64,000 nucleotides of DNA from Lonepinella sp042485795 (GCF_042485795.1 NZ_CP169368.1:1426001-1490000), one strand, 5' to 3'; positions 51,125 through 60,626 are shown, numbered from the stretch's first letter. The notes: generated from the sequence alone by a model not told the origin. Numbers and translations are program-made.

Positions 51125-51154
51125 ATGATATAGATCATAAAATTAGCGTATAAT
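51125..51154 (+). promoter_or_regulatory. arcA promoter region with FNR-like box
   Basis: TGAT-ATAG-ATCA (51126-51137) matches the central part of the FNR consensus TTGAT-N4-ATCAA. TATAAT follows at 51149-51154. The box would centre near -30, not the usual -41.5, so it may act differently or be used with another start. Confidence 0.45.
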
Positions 51155-51250
51155 TACAAATATTTATTGTTGCTAGATTGTTACAAATATAGAATAATTT
51201 ATTATATTTTTCACATTAACTGTGATATCTATTTTGAAGGGGAGTTAACA

Positions 51251-51955
51251 ATGGCTACGCCACAAATTCTGATTGTTGAAGATGAAACTATTACCCGAAA
51301 TACACTAAAAAGTATTTTTCAAGCTGAAGGTTATAACACCCTTGAGGCTTGTGATGGTAATCAAATGCAACAAATTTTAGCTAATAAAGAAGTCCATTTA
51401 ATTGTCATGGATATTAATTTACCTGGTAAAAATGGTTTAATGTTAGCTCGTGAACTACGTGAGCATACTAAAACAGCATTGATGTTTCTAACTGGTCGTA
51501 ATAATGAAGTAGATAAAATCTTAGGCTTAGAAATCGGTGCAGATGATTACATCACTAAACCATTTAACCCTAGAGAATTAGCCATTCGAGCTCGTAATTT
51601 ATTACAGCGAACAATGGGAGAAGACAAAGGTAAGCAAAAAGTAGATGCTTATCATTTTAATGGTTGGGTATTAGATATTAATCAACATGCGTTGATTAAT
51701 CCTGACGGTGAAATATTGAAATTACCACGCAGTGAGTTTCGCGCAATGGTACATTTCTGTCAAAACCCAGGTAAAATTCAAACTCGCGAAGAATTATTGA
51801 AAAAAATGACTGGGCGTGAGTTGAAAGAAAATGATCGTACCGTTGATGTGACCATTCGCCGCATTCGTAAACATTTTGAAGATCACGCTGGTACGCCCGA
51901 AATCATTTCCACTATTCACGGCGAGGGCTATCGTTTTTGTGGGACGTTAGAATAA
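51251..51955 (+). CDS. arcA: aerobic respiration control response regulator ArcA
   Basis: OmpR-family response regulator partnered with the sensor ArcB. The ATG at 51251 follows AAGGGGAG and matches the E. coli start; the open frame upstream is not coding. 234 residues against 238. Receiver domain with Asp 54 in VMDINLPG, Lys in FLTGRNNEV and ADDYITKPF; the winged-helix DNA-binding domain (about 135-232) has ENDRTVDVTIRRIRKHF. It represses aerobic respiration genes when oxygen is low. A FNR-like box lies upstream. Confidence 0.97.
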   Translation: MATPQILIVEDETITRNTLKSIFQAEGYNTLEACDGNQMQQILANKEVHLIVMDINLPGKNGLMLARELREHTKTALMFLTGRNNEVDKILGLEIGADDYITKPFNPRELAIRARNLLQRTMGEDKGKQKVDAYHFNGWVLDINQHALINPDGEILKLPRSEFRAMVHFCQNPGKIQTREELLKKMTGRELKENDRTVDVTIRRIRKHFEDHAGTPEIISTIHGEGYRFCGTLE

Positions 51956-51973
51956 GCCTTTTCTTACAATATC

Positions 51974-52016
51974 AAGTGCGGTGTAAAATTTATAATATTT
52001 TTACCGCACTTTTTCT
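51974..52016 (+). terminator. uptake-signal terminator after arcA
   Basis: AAGTGCGGT (51974-51982) pairs with ACCGCACTT (52003-52011), then a T-run. Confidence 0.75.
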
Positions 52017-52095
52017 TTATAATTCCCTTTGTTTATTTGTACATTGTCCCCATATTAGGTAGAATTATGCAATCTTTCGAAATCAGCCGAATATT

Positions 52096-52578
52096 ATGAC
52101 AAAGAAAAAAATCAAAGCAGGTTCAAATACTATTGCCTTAAATAAACGTGCTAGACACGATTATTTTATTGAAGATGAAATCGAAGCTGGGCTTTCCTTG
52201 CAAGGTTGGGAAGTTAAATCAATGCGAGCAGGAAAAGCAAATATCAGTGATAGCTATGTTATTTTCAATCATGGTGAAGCCTATTTGTTTGGGGCAACAA
52301 TTCAACCTTTAAGCGTGGCATCTAGCCATATTATTTGTGACCCTACTCGCTCGCGGAAATTACTATTAAATAAACGAGAATTAGATACCTTATTTGGTAA
52401 AGCAAATCGTGATGGTTATACCATTGTTGCCCTGTCACTTTACTGGAAAAGTGCGTGGGCAAAGATTAAAATAGGACTCGCAAAAGGTAAAAAATTACAC
52501 GATAAACGTGAAGATATTAAAGATCGGGAATGGAAAGTACAGAAAGATCGCATAATGAAACATGCAAATCGTGGATAA
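52096..52578 (+). CDS. smpB: SsrA-binding protein SmpB
   Basis: Binds tmRNA and brings it into stalled ribosomes. 160 residues, the same length as in E. coli. NTIALNKRARHDYFIED and GLSLQGWEVKSMRAGKANISDSY are the conserved beta-barrel parts, and the basic C-terminal tail (KGKKLHDKREDIKDREW) fits the mRNA channel. Its RNA partner ssrA is in the same window at 60193. Confidence 0.98.
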   Translation: MTKKKIKAGSNTIALNKRARHDYFIEDEIEAGLSLQGWEVKSMRAGKANISDSYVIFNHGEAYLFGATIQPLSVASSHIICDPTRSRKLLLNKRELDTLFGKANRDGYTIVALSLYWKSAWAKIKIGLAKGKKLHDKREDIKDREWKVQKDRIMKHANRG

Positions 52579-52633
52579 TCTGTTACAATCTCAAATCGAT
52601 GTAAAAATTTTGTTAACTACTTGGAGAATATGA

Positions 52634-53857
52634 ATGGCACAGGATCAAGATCCTTGGGCAGCACCTGGGACGAATTCAGGTAATTCGTCAGGGCAAAAGC
52701 CTAACAATCAATCAACGGATGAACCTAAAAACAAGCGAAATGATGAACAATCTCCTCCTGATTTAGAAGAAGCCTTTACTAATTTGCTGCAAAAATTATC
52801 AGGCAAAAAAAATGGTAATAGTTCAAATAATCAACAAAACAATAAATTCTCAGAAATCAATGTGGGTAAATTATTGCCTATTGCCGTACTTGTGGGAGCT
52901 GTGATGTGGGGATTAAGCGGCTTATATACGGTGAAAGAAGCAGAACGTGGTGTAGTCACGCGTTTTGGTCAATTACATTCTATTGTGCAACCTGGTTTGA
53001 ACTGGAAACCAACTTTTGTGGATAAAGTGATTCCAGTTAATGTGGAGCAAGTAAAAGAATTAAAAACCCAAGGTTCTATGCTGACCCAAGATGAAAATAT
53101 GGTAAAAGTAGAAATGACGGTGCAATATCGTGTACAGGATCCTGCCAGATTTTTATTTAGTGTTACTAATGCAGAAGACAGTCTTGGACAAGCTACAGAC
53201 AGTGCTTTGCGTTATGTGGTTGGTCACATGACGATGGATAATATTCTAACCACAGGACGTTCTGTGGTACGTGAAGACACTTGGAAAGCCTTAAACGAAA
53301 TTATCAAGCCTTATGATATGGGATTGGAAGTGCTTGATGTCAATTTCCAGTCTGCTCGTCCCCCAGAGGATGTCAAAGATGCTTTTGATGATGCCATTAA
53401 AGCACAGGAAGATGAACAACGTTATATCCGTGAAGCAGAAGCCTACGCCCGTGAACGTGAACCGATTGCTCGAGGTAATGCACAACGTATTTTAGAAGAA
53501 GCAACGGCTTATAAAGAGCAAATTGTGTTAGAAGCAAAAGGTGAAGTCGAACGTTTCCAACGTTTATTACCTGAATTTAAATCAGCACCTGATGTATTAA
53601 AAGAACGTTTGTATATTCAAACCATGGAAAATATGCTGGCAAAAACACCAAAAGTTATGATGGATGCTGGGAATAATTTGACTGTACTACCAATAGATCA
53701 ATTATTACGACAAAAACCACAAACAACACCAGAAACTGAAGTTCAACGTTTTGAGAAAAGTATTCCTAGCATAACTCCAAATAGTGCGGTGAATTCTAAG
53801 CCAGTTTCTGCTACACCAGATTCAACCAACAATTCACGTCAAGGGAGATTTAACTAA
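52634..53857 (+). CDS. hflK: FtsH protease modulator HflK
   Basis: SPFH/prohibitin-type membrane protein that with HflC forms a ring around FtsH in the inner membrane. 407 residues. The N-terminus is rich in Gly, Asn and Gln (about 1-75); one membrane segment follows (about 79-97), then the SPFH domain (AERGVVTRFGQLHSIVQPGLNW) and a long helix (REAEAYAREREPIARGNAQRI). The stop overlaps the hflC start (TAATG), so the two are translationally coupled. Confidence 0.96.
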   Translation: MAQDQDPWAAPGTNSGNSSGQKPNNQSTDEPKNKRNDEQSPPDLEEAFTNLLQKLSGKKNGNSSNNQQNNKFSEINVGKLLPIAVLVGAVMWGLSGLYTVKEAERGVVTRFGQLHSIVQPGLNWKPTFVDKVIPVNVEQVKELKTQGSMLTQDENMVKVEMTVQYRVQDPARFLFSVTNAEDSLGQATDSALRYVVGHMTMDNILTTGRSVVREDTWKALNEIIKPYDMGLEVLDVNFQSARPPEDVKDAFDDAIKAQEDEQRYIREAEAYAREREPIARGNAQRILEEATAYKEQIVLEAKGEVERFQRLLPEFKSAPDVLKERLYIQTMENMLAKTPKVMMDAGNNLTVLPIDQLLRQKPQTTPETEVQRFEKSIPSITPNSAVNSKPVSATPDSTNNSRQGRFN

Positions 53858-54744
53858 TGCGTAAATTTTTAACTCCGATTGTGATCGTTTTAGCGTTGAT
53901 ACTTTATTCTAGTATTGTAGTCGTGCAAGAAGGTAATCGTGGTATTATGTTGCGTTTTGGTAAGGTGCAACGTGATGCTGATAATAAAGTAAAAGTCTAT
54001 TCCCCAGGGTTACACTTTAAGGTGCCAGTGTTGGATAGTATGAAATTACTTGATGCCCGTATTAAAACCTTAGATGGTCAAGCTGATCGCTTTGTTACCG
54101 TAGAGAAAAAAGACCTTTTAGTGGATTCTTATGTGAAATGGCGTATCAGTGATTTTGGTCGTTTCTTTACTTCTACAGGTGGCGGTGATTTTACGCAAGC
54201 ATCAAATTTATTACGCCGTAAAGTCAACGACCGTTTGCGTTCTGAAATTGGTTCACGTACCATTAAAGATATTGTATCGGGTACACGCGGTGAATTAATG
54301 GCGGATGCGAAAAAATCACTTAGTACAGGACAAGATAGCACAGCAGAATTGGGTATTGAAGTGATTGATGTTCGTGTAAAACAAATCAATTTACCTGATG
54401 AAGTATCATCTTCTATCTATCAACGTATGCGTGCAGAACGTGATGCGGTAGCTCGCGAACACCGCTCACAAGGTAAAGAGAAAGCGGCATTTATTCAGGC
54501 GGATGTGGATCGTAAAGTCACCTTAATTACCGCTAATGCAAATAAAACCGCTCAGGTATTACGTGGTGAAGGCGATGCGACAGCGGCTAAGTTATATTCT
54601 GATGCTTTTGCTCATGAAACAGAATTTTACAGTTTCTTACGCAGTTTGAAAGCATACGAAAATAGCTTTACGGGATCTGAAAATATGATGCTTTTAAAAC
54701 CAAATAGTGAGTTCTTCCGCTATATGCAAGCACCGAAAAAATAG
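53857..54744 (+). CDS. hflC: FtsH protease modulator HflC
   Basis: Partner of HflK. 295 residues, shorter than the 334 of E. coli. One N-terminal membrane segment (about 4-22) is followed by the SPFH domain (EGNRGIMLRFGKVQRD) and the coiled part (HRSQGKEKAAFIQADVDRKV). The gene begins in the last codon of hflK. The C-terminal region lacks the extension seen in E. coli. Confidence 0.95.
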   Translation: MRKFLTPIVIVLALILYSSIVVVQEGNRGIMLRFGKVQRDADNKVKVYSPGLHFKVPVLDSMKLLDARIKTLDGQADRFVTVEKKDLLVDSYVKWRISDFGRFFTSTGGGDFTQASNLLRRKVNDRLRSEIGSRTIKDIVSGTRGELMADAKKSLSTGQDSTAELGIEVIDVRVKQINLPDEVSSSIYQRMRAERDAVAREHRSQGKEKAAFIQADVDRKVTLITANANKTAQVLRGEGDATAAKLYSDAFAHETEFYSFLRSLKAYENSFTGSENMMLLKPNSEFFRYMQAPKK

Positions 54745-54753
54745 TTAAGAAAA

Positions 54754-54786
54754 GAAGTCTAATCTTTTGGTTAGGCTTTTTTATTG
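54754..54786 (+). terminator. terminator after hflC
   Basis: AAGTCTAA (54755-54762) pairs with TTAGGCTT (54771-54778) with two G-U pairs, then TTTTTT. Confidence 0.65.
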
Positions 54787-54850
54787 AGCTTTAAACTAAA
54801 AAATAGTAAAGTATCTAGGTTGTATTTTAAAACACTAACAGGAAATTATT

Positions 54851-56149
54851 ATGGGAAAAAGTGTTGTTGTCCTTGGCGCCCAGTGGGGCGATGAAGGGAA
54901 AGGCAAAATCGTTGATTTATTAACCGATCGTGTCAAGTATGTAGTTCGCTATCAGGGTGGACATAATGCAGGTCATACTTTGATTATCAATGGTGAGAAA
55001 ACCGTATTACGTTTAATTCCAAGCGGTATTTTACGTGAAGGCGTAACTTGTTTGATCGGTAACGGTGTTGTACTTTCACCATCCGCACTAATGCAAGAAA
55101 TGGGCGAATTAGAAAGCCGTGGCATTAAAGTGCGTGAACGTTTGTTGATTTCTGAAGCTTGCCCATTAATTCTGCCTTATCATGTGGCGATGGATCATGC
55201 TCGTGAAGCCGCATTAGGTAATAATAAAATCGGTACAACTGGGCGTGGTATTGGTCCAGCTTACGAAGATAAAGTGGCTCGTCGAGGGTTACGGGTAAGC
55301 GATTTATTTAACCGTGAAAAATTTGCCGAAAAACTTAAAAATATTTTAGATTATTACAATTTCCAACTGGTTCACTATTATAAAGCCGAACCTGTGGATT
55401 ATCAAAAAACCTTAGATGATGTTATGGCAATAGCAGATGTGTTAATTGGTATGGTGGCTGATATCAGTACCCTATTAGACACGGCTCGCAAAAATGGTGA
55501 CAATATCTTATTTGAGGGTGCACAAGGGACAATGTTAGACATTGACCACGGTACTTATCCATTTGTCACCAGTTCAAATACTACCGCAGGTGGGGTGGCA
55601 ACGGGTGCTGGTTTTGGTCCACGTAACCTAGACTATATTTTAGGTATTATCAAAGCCTACTGTACTCGTGTCGGAGGCGGTCCATTTGCTACAGAATTAT
55701 TTGATGATGTAGGTGCCGAAATTGCACGCAAAGGCAATGAATTTGGTGCGGTCACAGGTCGTCCACGCCGTTGTGGTTGGTTTGATGCGGTGGCAATGCG
55801 TCGTGCCATTCAAATCAACAGTATTTCTGGTTTCTGTATGACAAAATTAGATGTACTAGATGGTTTTGATGAAGTAAAAATCTGTATCGGTTATAAATTA
55901 CCGAATGGGAATGTGGTGGACTTCGCCCCCCTTTCTGCCAAAGACTGGGAAGGCGTTGAACCAATTTACGAAAGTATGCCAGGTTGGAAAGAAAATACCT
56001 TTGGTGTCACCGATGTGAATCAATTACCACAAGCTACTCGCAATTATGTAAAACGTATTGAACAAGTTACTGGTGTACCTGTTGCAATTCTTTCCACAGG
56101 TCCAGATCGTGTACAAACCATGATTTTACAAGATCCATTTGCGGTATAA
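54851..56149 (+). CDS. purA: adenylosuccinate synthetase
   Basis: Joins IMP and aspartate with GTP to give adenylosuccinate, the first step to AMP. 432 residues, the same as E. coli. WGDEGKGKIVD (about 11-21, with the catalytic Asp), GHNAGHT (about 39-45), GTTGRGIGPAYEDK and FEGAQGTMLDIDHGTYPFVTSS are intact. It follows hflC at 106 bases as in E. coli. No PurR-like box was found upstream. Confidence 0.98.
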   Translation: MGKSVVVLGAQWGDEGKGKIVDLLTDRVKYVVRYQGGHNAGHTLIINGEKTVLRLIPSGILREGVTCLIGNGVVLSPSALMQEMGELESRGIKVRERLLISEACPLILPYHVAMDHAREAALGNNKIGTTGRGIGPAYEDKVARRGLRVSDLFNREKFAEKLKNILDYYNFQLVHYYKAEPVDYQKTLDDVMAIADVLIGMVADISTLLDTARKNGDNILFEGAQGTMLDIDHGTYPFVTSSNTTAGGVATGAGFGPRNLDYILGIIKAYCTRVGGGPFATELFDDVGAEIARKGNEFGAVTGRPRRCGWFDAVAMRRAIQINSISGFCMTKLDVLDGFDEVKICIGYKLPNGNVVDFAPLSAKDWEGVEPIYESMPGWKENTFGVTDVNQLPQATRNYVKRIEQVTGVPVAILSTGPDRVQTMILQDPFAV

Positions 56150-56157
56150 TAAAATAT

Positions 56158-56190
56158 CCCCCATTCTGTTGTTCGACAGAATGGGGTTTC
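56158..56190 (+). terminator. terminator after purA
   Basis: CCCCATTCTGT (from about 56159) pairs with ACAGAATGGGG (56176-56186), then TTT. Confidence 0.85.
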
Positions 56191-56205
56191 TATTTAGGAT
56201 CATAA

Positions 56206-56937
56206 ATGCAATCAACGTCACAACAGAATAAGCTAGTTTATTATTTAACTAAAATAACCATAAGGCGATTGATTTATACATTCGCTAGTTTGATTGTGCT
56301 TGTGATTTTAATGCTTATCTCTATCGATCAATTTGTCAGTTATAAAGTGCGTGATGATATCTATCATAACATTGAGCAGACACCTTATCGTCCTTATGCA
56401 GTAGTGTTAGGTACTGCCAAATATGTGACTAAAAACACGCCTAATCAGTTCTATAATTACCGTTTAGAAAGCACTAAAGCTCTGTTTGATGCTGAAAAAA
56501 TAGACTATATTTTATTAAGTGGCGACAACCGAACCTTACAATATAACGAGCCAAGAACCATGCAGCGAGATCTCATCAAAATGGGGATTGAACCACAATA
56601 TTTATTTCCTGATTATGCAGGATTTCGCACCTTAGACAGTATTATCCGAGCTAAAGAAGTGTTTAAGGCAGAACCAATGATTATTATTTCGCAACGTTTC
56701 CACTGTGAACGAGCCTTGTTTATTGCTAAATACCATCACATTGATGCGATTTGCTTTGTAGCAGATAATCCTAATATTTATACTGAAACTCGTTTGCGTG
56801 AAATTTTTGCTCGTTTTTTAATGGTGTGGGAATTAATTACTGAAAAGAAACCGCACTTTTTGGGAGAACCTGAACCGTTGCCAGCACCGTTAAATCGTCA
56901 TATTCACCCAAATCAAAGTGCGGTGGAAAATATGTAA
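56206..56937 (+). CDS. sanA: SanA/DUF218 family membrane protein
   Basis: 243 residues against 239 in E. coli SanA. One N-terminal membrane segment (about 22-45) is followed by the DUF218 domain: PYAVVLGTAKYVT, LLSGDNRTLQYNEP, DYAGFRTLDSI and ISQRFHCERALFIA all match SanA. SanA supports envelope barrier function (its loss sensitises E. coli to vancomycin at high temperature), with unknown enzyme activity. An uptake signal lies near the 3' end. It ends 13 bases before the convergent epmC. Confidence 0.92.
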   Translation: MQSTSQQNKLVYYLTKITIRRLIYTFASLIVLVILMLISIDQFVSYKVRDDIYHNIEQTPYRPYAVVLGTAKYVTKNTPNQFYNYRLESTKALFDAEKIDYILLSGDNRTLQYNEPRTMQRDLIKMGIEPQYLFPDYAGFRTLDSIIRAKEVFKAEPMIIISQRFHCERALFIAKYHHIDAICFVADNPNIYTETRLREIFARFLMVWELITEKKPHFLGEPEPLPAPLNRHIHPNQSAVENM

Positions 56938-56950
56938 GATTTTTTGCCTA

Positions 56951-57502
56951 TTAAATTTTGTTCACATCAAACTTCGCCAAATCAATACCATCTTCCGTGC
57001 CATAAAATTCACTCAACGCTTTACGTAAAGTTTCCGCCCGTTTTGGTAAGCCTTTTTCAGCATAGATTTTTACCTGTTCATAAACCGCTAATTTAAATGG
57101 CATCGTATCGCCAACTTCCCCGTTTAAATTATCGCTGCTGGCAAAATAACGGAAATTGGCTGCGGTGGATAAAATCCATTCTAAGGCTTGCGGTTTAACT
57201 TCGGCTTTTTCAAAGTCACGTTGACGTTGTTCTGAGCGTCCATCAGGTTCATACCAATAACCAAAATCTTCTAATTTACGACGTTCTTTACCAGCCACTA
57301 GCCAATGAGCAATTTCATGTAATGCACTGCTGTAAAAACCACGAGCAAAATAAATGGCATTGTAAGGTACATCATCATTAGCGGGTAAATAAATCGGTTC
57401 ATCACCACCTTTGACTAATTTGGTGTTAAATTGTTCATAAAAACATTGATTAAATAGTTGAATAATATCGTCTAATTTATGAGTTTCAGCATTTTGTGGC
57501 AT
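56951..57502 (-). CDS. epmC: elongation factor P hydroxylase EpmC
   Basis: Hydroxylates the lysylated EF-P residue, the last step of that modification. 183 residues against 182 in E. coli EpmC (YfcM). The HExxH-like ALHEIAHWLVAGKERR and the YWYEPDGRSEQRQRDFE segment are characteristic. Whether EpmA and EpmB are present cannot be seen here. Confidence 0.92.
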   Translation of the reverse strand: MPQNAETHKLDDIIQLFNQCFYEQFNTKLVKGGDEPIYLPANDDVPYNAIYFARGFYSSALHEIAHWLVAGKERRKLEDFGYWYEPDGRSEQRQRDFEKAEVKPQALEWILSTAANFRYFASSDNLNGEVGDTMPFKLAVYEQVKIYAEKGLPKRAETLRKALSEFYGTEDGIDLAKFDVNKI

Positions 57503-57553
57503 TAATTTATCCTTTATTTTTTCATTTCATTTATTTTATCATATAAAAAAACA

Positions 57554-59092
57554 CTATTGAGTTCGACTTAAATTTAATACTTTCGAAAATAATCGTTTAA
57601 ATAATAATGGAATAGCTTGCGAACCACGTCTTGCCATTTCATTAGATAACGCAATGGCAAGATCAGGTTTTGATGTACGTTGAATTGCTCGTTGAATAAT
57701 TTTGTGCATCGGACGAGATTGATGAGGTGTTTCTTTCCAGTTAGCTAATTTTACAAAAATATCGGCGAAACCCTCAGTATAAAAAAAATGTTCAATATCT
57801 GGGCGAGGTAACGTGGTTAAGCGGTTGCTTAAAATATCTTGCTCATCTGCCAATTCTCGCACGGTATCCGCATATTTATGCCCAGCCTCATCACCATCTG
57901 TTAATACATACCACTCAATCCCCATCGCTTTGGCATATTTGATTAAGGGTTTCAAACCAGACTGTGCAAATTCAACGATACGAATGCCTTCCGCAGGTAA
58001 ATTAATATCTAGTAATTTGGCTAATTCCGACAATACCCAGACTTCGGTTTCCCCTTCCACTAATATCCACATTTTGGAAAATAAGGCAAGACTGCGATTA
58101 TGTCGAATATGAAAGGTTAAACGGCGTAAATCATCTTTGTTAATATCGTGGTAGCTTAGACTATATGCAACGGTTTTATCTAAGTAACGAACTAAACGAC
58201 AAATAGATGATAAATTTACTTGGGAAATCAGTTCAACAGAATTGGTTGTAGTGATCCGTTGGATAGGTAAATATTGTGATAATTCCCACACAATAGATGC
58301 CATTCTAGGATGTAAACGAGAACCAAGATCTTCAAAAATAATAATCGGGCGAAGTGCCTTGATATTCGTTTGTTCTTGCCAAAATAATGAACGTAAAAAA
58401 ACCATTAATTGTTTCTGAATATAATGTGTATTATCTTGGCGTAAACGAAAACATAAACTATTTAATTGCTCCCATAATAAAGTAGGATCAACTTGAAAAT
58501 CGGTAAAATGATGGCTATCTAAAAAATAATATTGCAACAAATGTCCCACCGCAAGAAATTCATTTTTTAAACTCTCATCACCTTGCCATGATAGTGGTAA
58601 ACATTCCATTTTAGCATTATTTAAACGAGCATCTCGGAAACGATATACGGGATAATTTTTTATTAAATATTGTGCGATTTTCTGGCTATTTTTTTCAATC
58701 ACAACCTCCCCTAATTCATTTAGAAAGGTATAACTGGTAATTAAATTATCCCCTTGTTTTTCACCCGACACACGCAAATATAATCTTTGTAAACCATCTT
58801 TATGAGATACCAATAAATGTTGATATAAATGATTATCACGAAATTCATTTTGTTTCTGTTCACAAAAACAAAATAACAAGGTAATATCTTGGGAATCTTG
58901 TGGAGAAATATGTAAATCTTGTGCAACAAATTGATATAAAGTCTGGCTACCATTTAATATCAAACTTAAAGCAGACAATAAACTTGATTTCCCCCACGCA
59001 TTTTCACCGATTAATACCATATTCGGTTTAAAATAAATAGATAAACGTTTAATACCACGAAAATTGGCAATATCTAATTGACGTAAATACAT
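57554..59092 (-). CDS. OLD-family ATP-dependent nuclease, YbjD-like
   Basis: The ATG at 59092 follows GGGGGAAATA; an earlier ATG (59104) would place the ribosome site inside the gene. 512 residues against 552 in E. coli YbjD. The N-terminal ABC-type ATPase has LDIANFRGIKRL and Walker A GENAWGKSS (about 29-37), Walker B is IIIFEDLGSRLHPR, and the C-terminal TOPRIM domain has ILVEGETEVWVLSELAK and VLTDGDEAGHKYA. This is class 1 OLD architecture, expected to act on DNA ends. The neighbour lysO is also near ybjD in E. coli. Many OLD proteins act in phage defence, but this one looks like a chromosomal housekeeping type. Confidence 0.88.
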   Translation of the reverse strand: MYLRQLDIANFRGIKRLSIYFKPNMVLIGENAWGKSSLLSALSLILNGSQTLYQFVAQDLHISPQDSQDITLLFCFCEQKQNEFRDNHLYQHLLVSHKDGLQRLYLRVSGEKQGDNLITSYTFLNELGEVVIEKNSQKIAQYLIKNYPVYRFRDARLNNAKMECLPLSWQGDESLKNEFLAVGHLLQYYFLDSHHFTDFQVDPTLLWEQLNSLCFRLRQDNTHYIQKQLMVFLRSLFWQEQTNIKALRPIIIFEDLGSRLHPRMASIVWELSQYLPIQRITTTNSVELISQVNLSSICRLVRYLDKTVAYSLSYHDINKDDLRRLTFHIRHNRSLALFSKMWILVEGETEVWVLSELAKLLDINLPAEGIRIVEFAQSGLKPLIKYAKAMGIEWYVLTDGDEAGHKYADTVRELADEQDILSNRLTTLPRPDIEHFFYTEGFADIFVKLANWKETPHQSRPMHKIIQRAIQRTSKPDLAIALSNEMARRGSQAIPLLFKRLFSKVLNLSRTQ

Positions 59093-59159
59093 TATTTCCC
59101 CCATTTTTCTGTTTGAATAAAATGTTATACTACTCCCCTATTTTTGTACAAGGAAAATT

Positions 59160-60068
59160 ATGCTCGAAGGCTTACTTATTGTCTTAATCCCTATGTTGTT
59201 GGGGTATTTGATCAAAACTCATCATTATGGATTTTTAGCCGCAATTAATAAAATTGTGATGGTGTTGCTATACACGATTTTGTTTGTAATGGGGGTATCC
59301 CTTGGTCAATTAGAGGATGTTGCCACAAAATTACCTGTCATCGGGTTATCGGCTTTAACTTTCAGTATTTGCATTATTAGTTGTAATATCATTGGGTTAG
59401 TAACATTTGATAAACTTAATCCTGCACCATTAAAACATTTACATCAGAATATTCCGCCACGTTGGAAATTGTTATTAGATAGTGCCAAATTATGCTCAAT
59501 GGTACTGACTGGCTTCGTGGTAGGATTGTTTAGCAAAGATTCTGTTAATTTACCTTTTGGGATCAGCACTTATGTACTCATTGCGTTGATTTTCTTTGTA
59601 GGAATTCAACTACGTAATAACGGTATTTCGTTACGTGAAGTCCTGTTCAATAAACGTGGAATTTATACTGGACTAATTATGATCATTACCTCATTAATTG
59701 GCGGTATTATTTCTGCATTATTATTAAAATTGCCAATCACACAAGGGTTAGCAATTTCTTCTGGCTTAGGTTGGTATTCGTTATCTAGTGTCGTAATTAA
59801 TAATGCTTGGGGAGCGGAATTTGGTAGTATTGCCTTTTTTAACGATCTTTCAAGGGAAATTGTAAGTTTATTTGTCATTCCCTTTTTTATATTTCACTAC
59901 CGTTCAACTGCGGTTGGTTTGGCTGGTGCAACGGCATTAGATTGTACATTACCGATTATTCAACGTTCAGGCGGAATGGAAGTTATTCCCCTTGCAATCA
60001 GTTTTGGCTTTGTAACTAATATTGCTCCGCCGATTTTATTAGTATTTTTCTCCTCCATTCCGTTATAA
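59160..60068 (+). CDS. lysO: lysine exporter LysO
   Basis: 302 residues, LysO (YbjE, DUF340) family, a lysine/thialysine exporter of the inner membrane. About eight membrane segments. Family features include the RNNGISLRE loop and the GLAISSGLGWYSLSS-V segment with AWGAEFGSIAFFNDLSREI, which holds conserved acidic residues in the membrane. Divergent from the ybjD-like gene. AAGGAAAATT precedes the start. A paired uptake-signal terminator follows. Confidence 0.93.
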   Translation: MLEGLLIVLIPMLLGYLIKTHHYGFLAAINKIVMVLLYTILFVMGVSLGQLEDVATKLPVIGLSALTFSICIISCNIIGLVTFDKLNPAPLKHLHQNIPPRWKLLLDSAKLCSMVLTGFVVGLFSKDSVNLPFGISTYVLIALIFFVGIQLRNNGISLREVLFNKRGIYTGLIMIITSLIGGIISALLLKLPITQGLAISSGLGWYSLSSVVINNAWGAEFGSIAFFNDLSREIVSLFVIPFFIFHYRSTAVGLAGATALDCTLPIIQRSGGMEVIPLAISFGFVTNIAPPILLVFFSSIPL

Positions 60069-60086
60069 CGATTTTTTAAAACTCTT

Positions 60087-60149
60087 AAAAAATGCACCGC
60101 ACTTTAGATAACTACAGCCCAACCTATCTAAAAGTGCGGTGCATTTTTC
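60087..60149 (+). terminator. long uptake-signal terminator between lysO and ssrA
   Basis: AAAATGCACCGCACTTTAGATA pairs, over a 17-base loop, with TATCTAAAAGTGCGGTGCATTTT, one mismatch. It is the longest such stem in the window and isolates ssrA from lysO. The two uptake signals lie inside the arms. Confidence 0.85.
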
Positions 60150-60178
60150 TTTAAATTTTACACAACCTCTGTTATACT
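60150..60178 (+). promoter_or_regulatory. ssrA promoter
   Basis: A -35-like TTTAAA (60150-60155) and -10 TATACT (60173-60178) are spaced 17 bases apart, placing transcription start a few bases before the mature tmRNA 5' end. Confidence 0.55.
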
Positions 60179-60192
60179 AAAATAACTTTTTT

Positions 60193-60558
60193 GGGGCTGA
60201 TTTTGGATTCGACGGGATTGGCAAAGCCCAAAGTGCACGTCAAGGTGCGGTAGGCCTTGTAAATAAACCGCAAAATAATAGTCGCAAACGACGAACAATA
60301 CGCTTTAGCAGCTTAATAACCTGCATTTAGCCTTCGCTCCCTAGCTTCCGCTCGTAAGACGGGGATCAAGCGGAGTCAAACCAAAACGAGATCGTGTGGA
60401 CGCTTCGGCTTGGAGATCGAAACACTAAATTAAATCAAGCTAGTTTATTCTTCGCGTGTCTGTCCGCAGGGGGTAAGCGAAATTAAAGACTGACTAAACG
60501 TGTAGTACTGAAGGTAGAGTAATTTCGGACGGGGGTTCAACTCCCCCCAGCTCCACCA
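60193..60558 (+). ncRNA. ssrA: tmRNA (SsrA)
   Basis: Starts GGGGCTGATTTTGGATTCGA and ends with GCTCCACCA; the ends pair as an Ala acceptor stem (GGGGCT with AGCTCC-type pairing), and the T arm near GGTTCAA is intact. The tag frame at 60284-60319 reads ANDEQYALAA followed by two TAA stops, the tag of Haemophilus-type bacteria. It rescues stalled ribosomes with SmpB. Mature length 366. Confidence 0.98.
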
Positions 60559-60578
60559 AAATTTAATTCAATTAATTA

Positions 60579-60626
60579 AGCACCTAACTTCCTTAGCTGT
60601 AATTTATTAGGTGCTTATTTTTTTTC
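60579..60626 (+). terminator. terminator after ssrA
   Basis: AAGCACCTAA (60579-60588) pairs with TTAGGTGCTT (60607-60616), then A and eight T. Confidence 0.9.

Noticed and set aside
57554..59092. OLD nuclease as part of a Gabija-type defence system
   Set aside because: No UvrD-like GajB partner is adjacent, and the neighbour lysO matches the housekeeping ybjD context.
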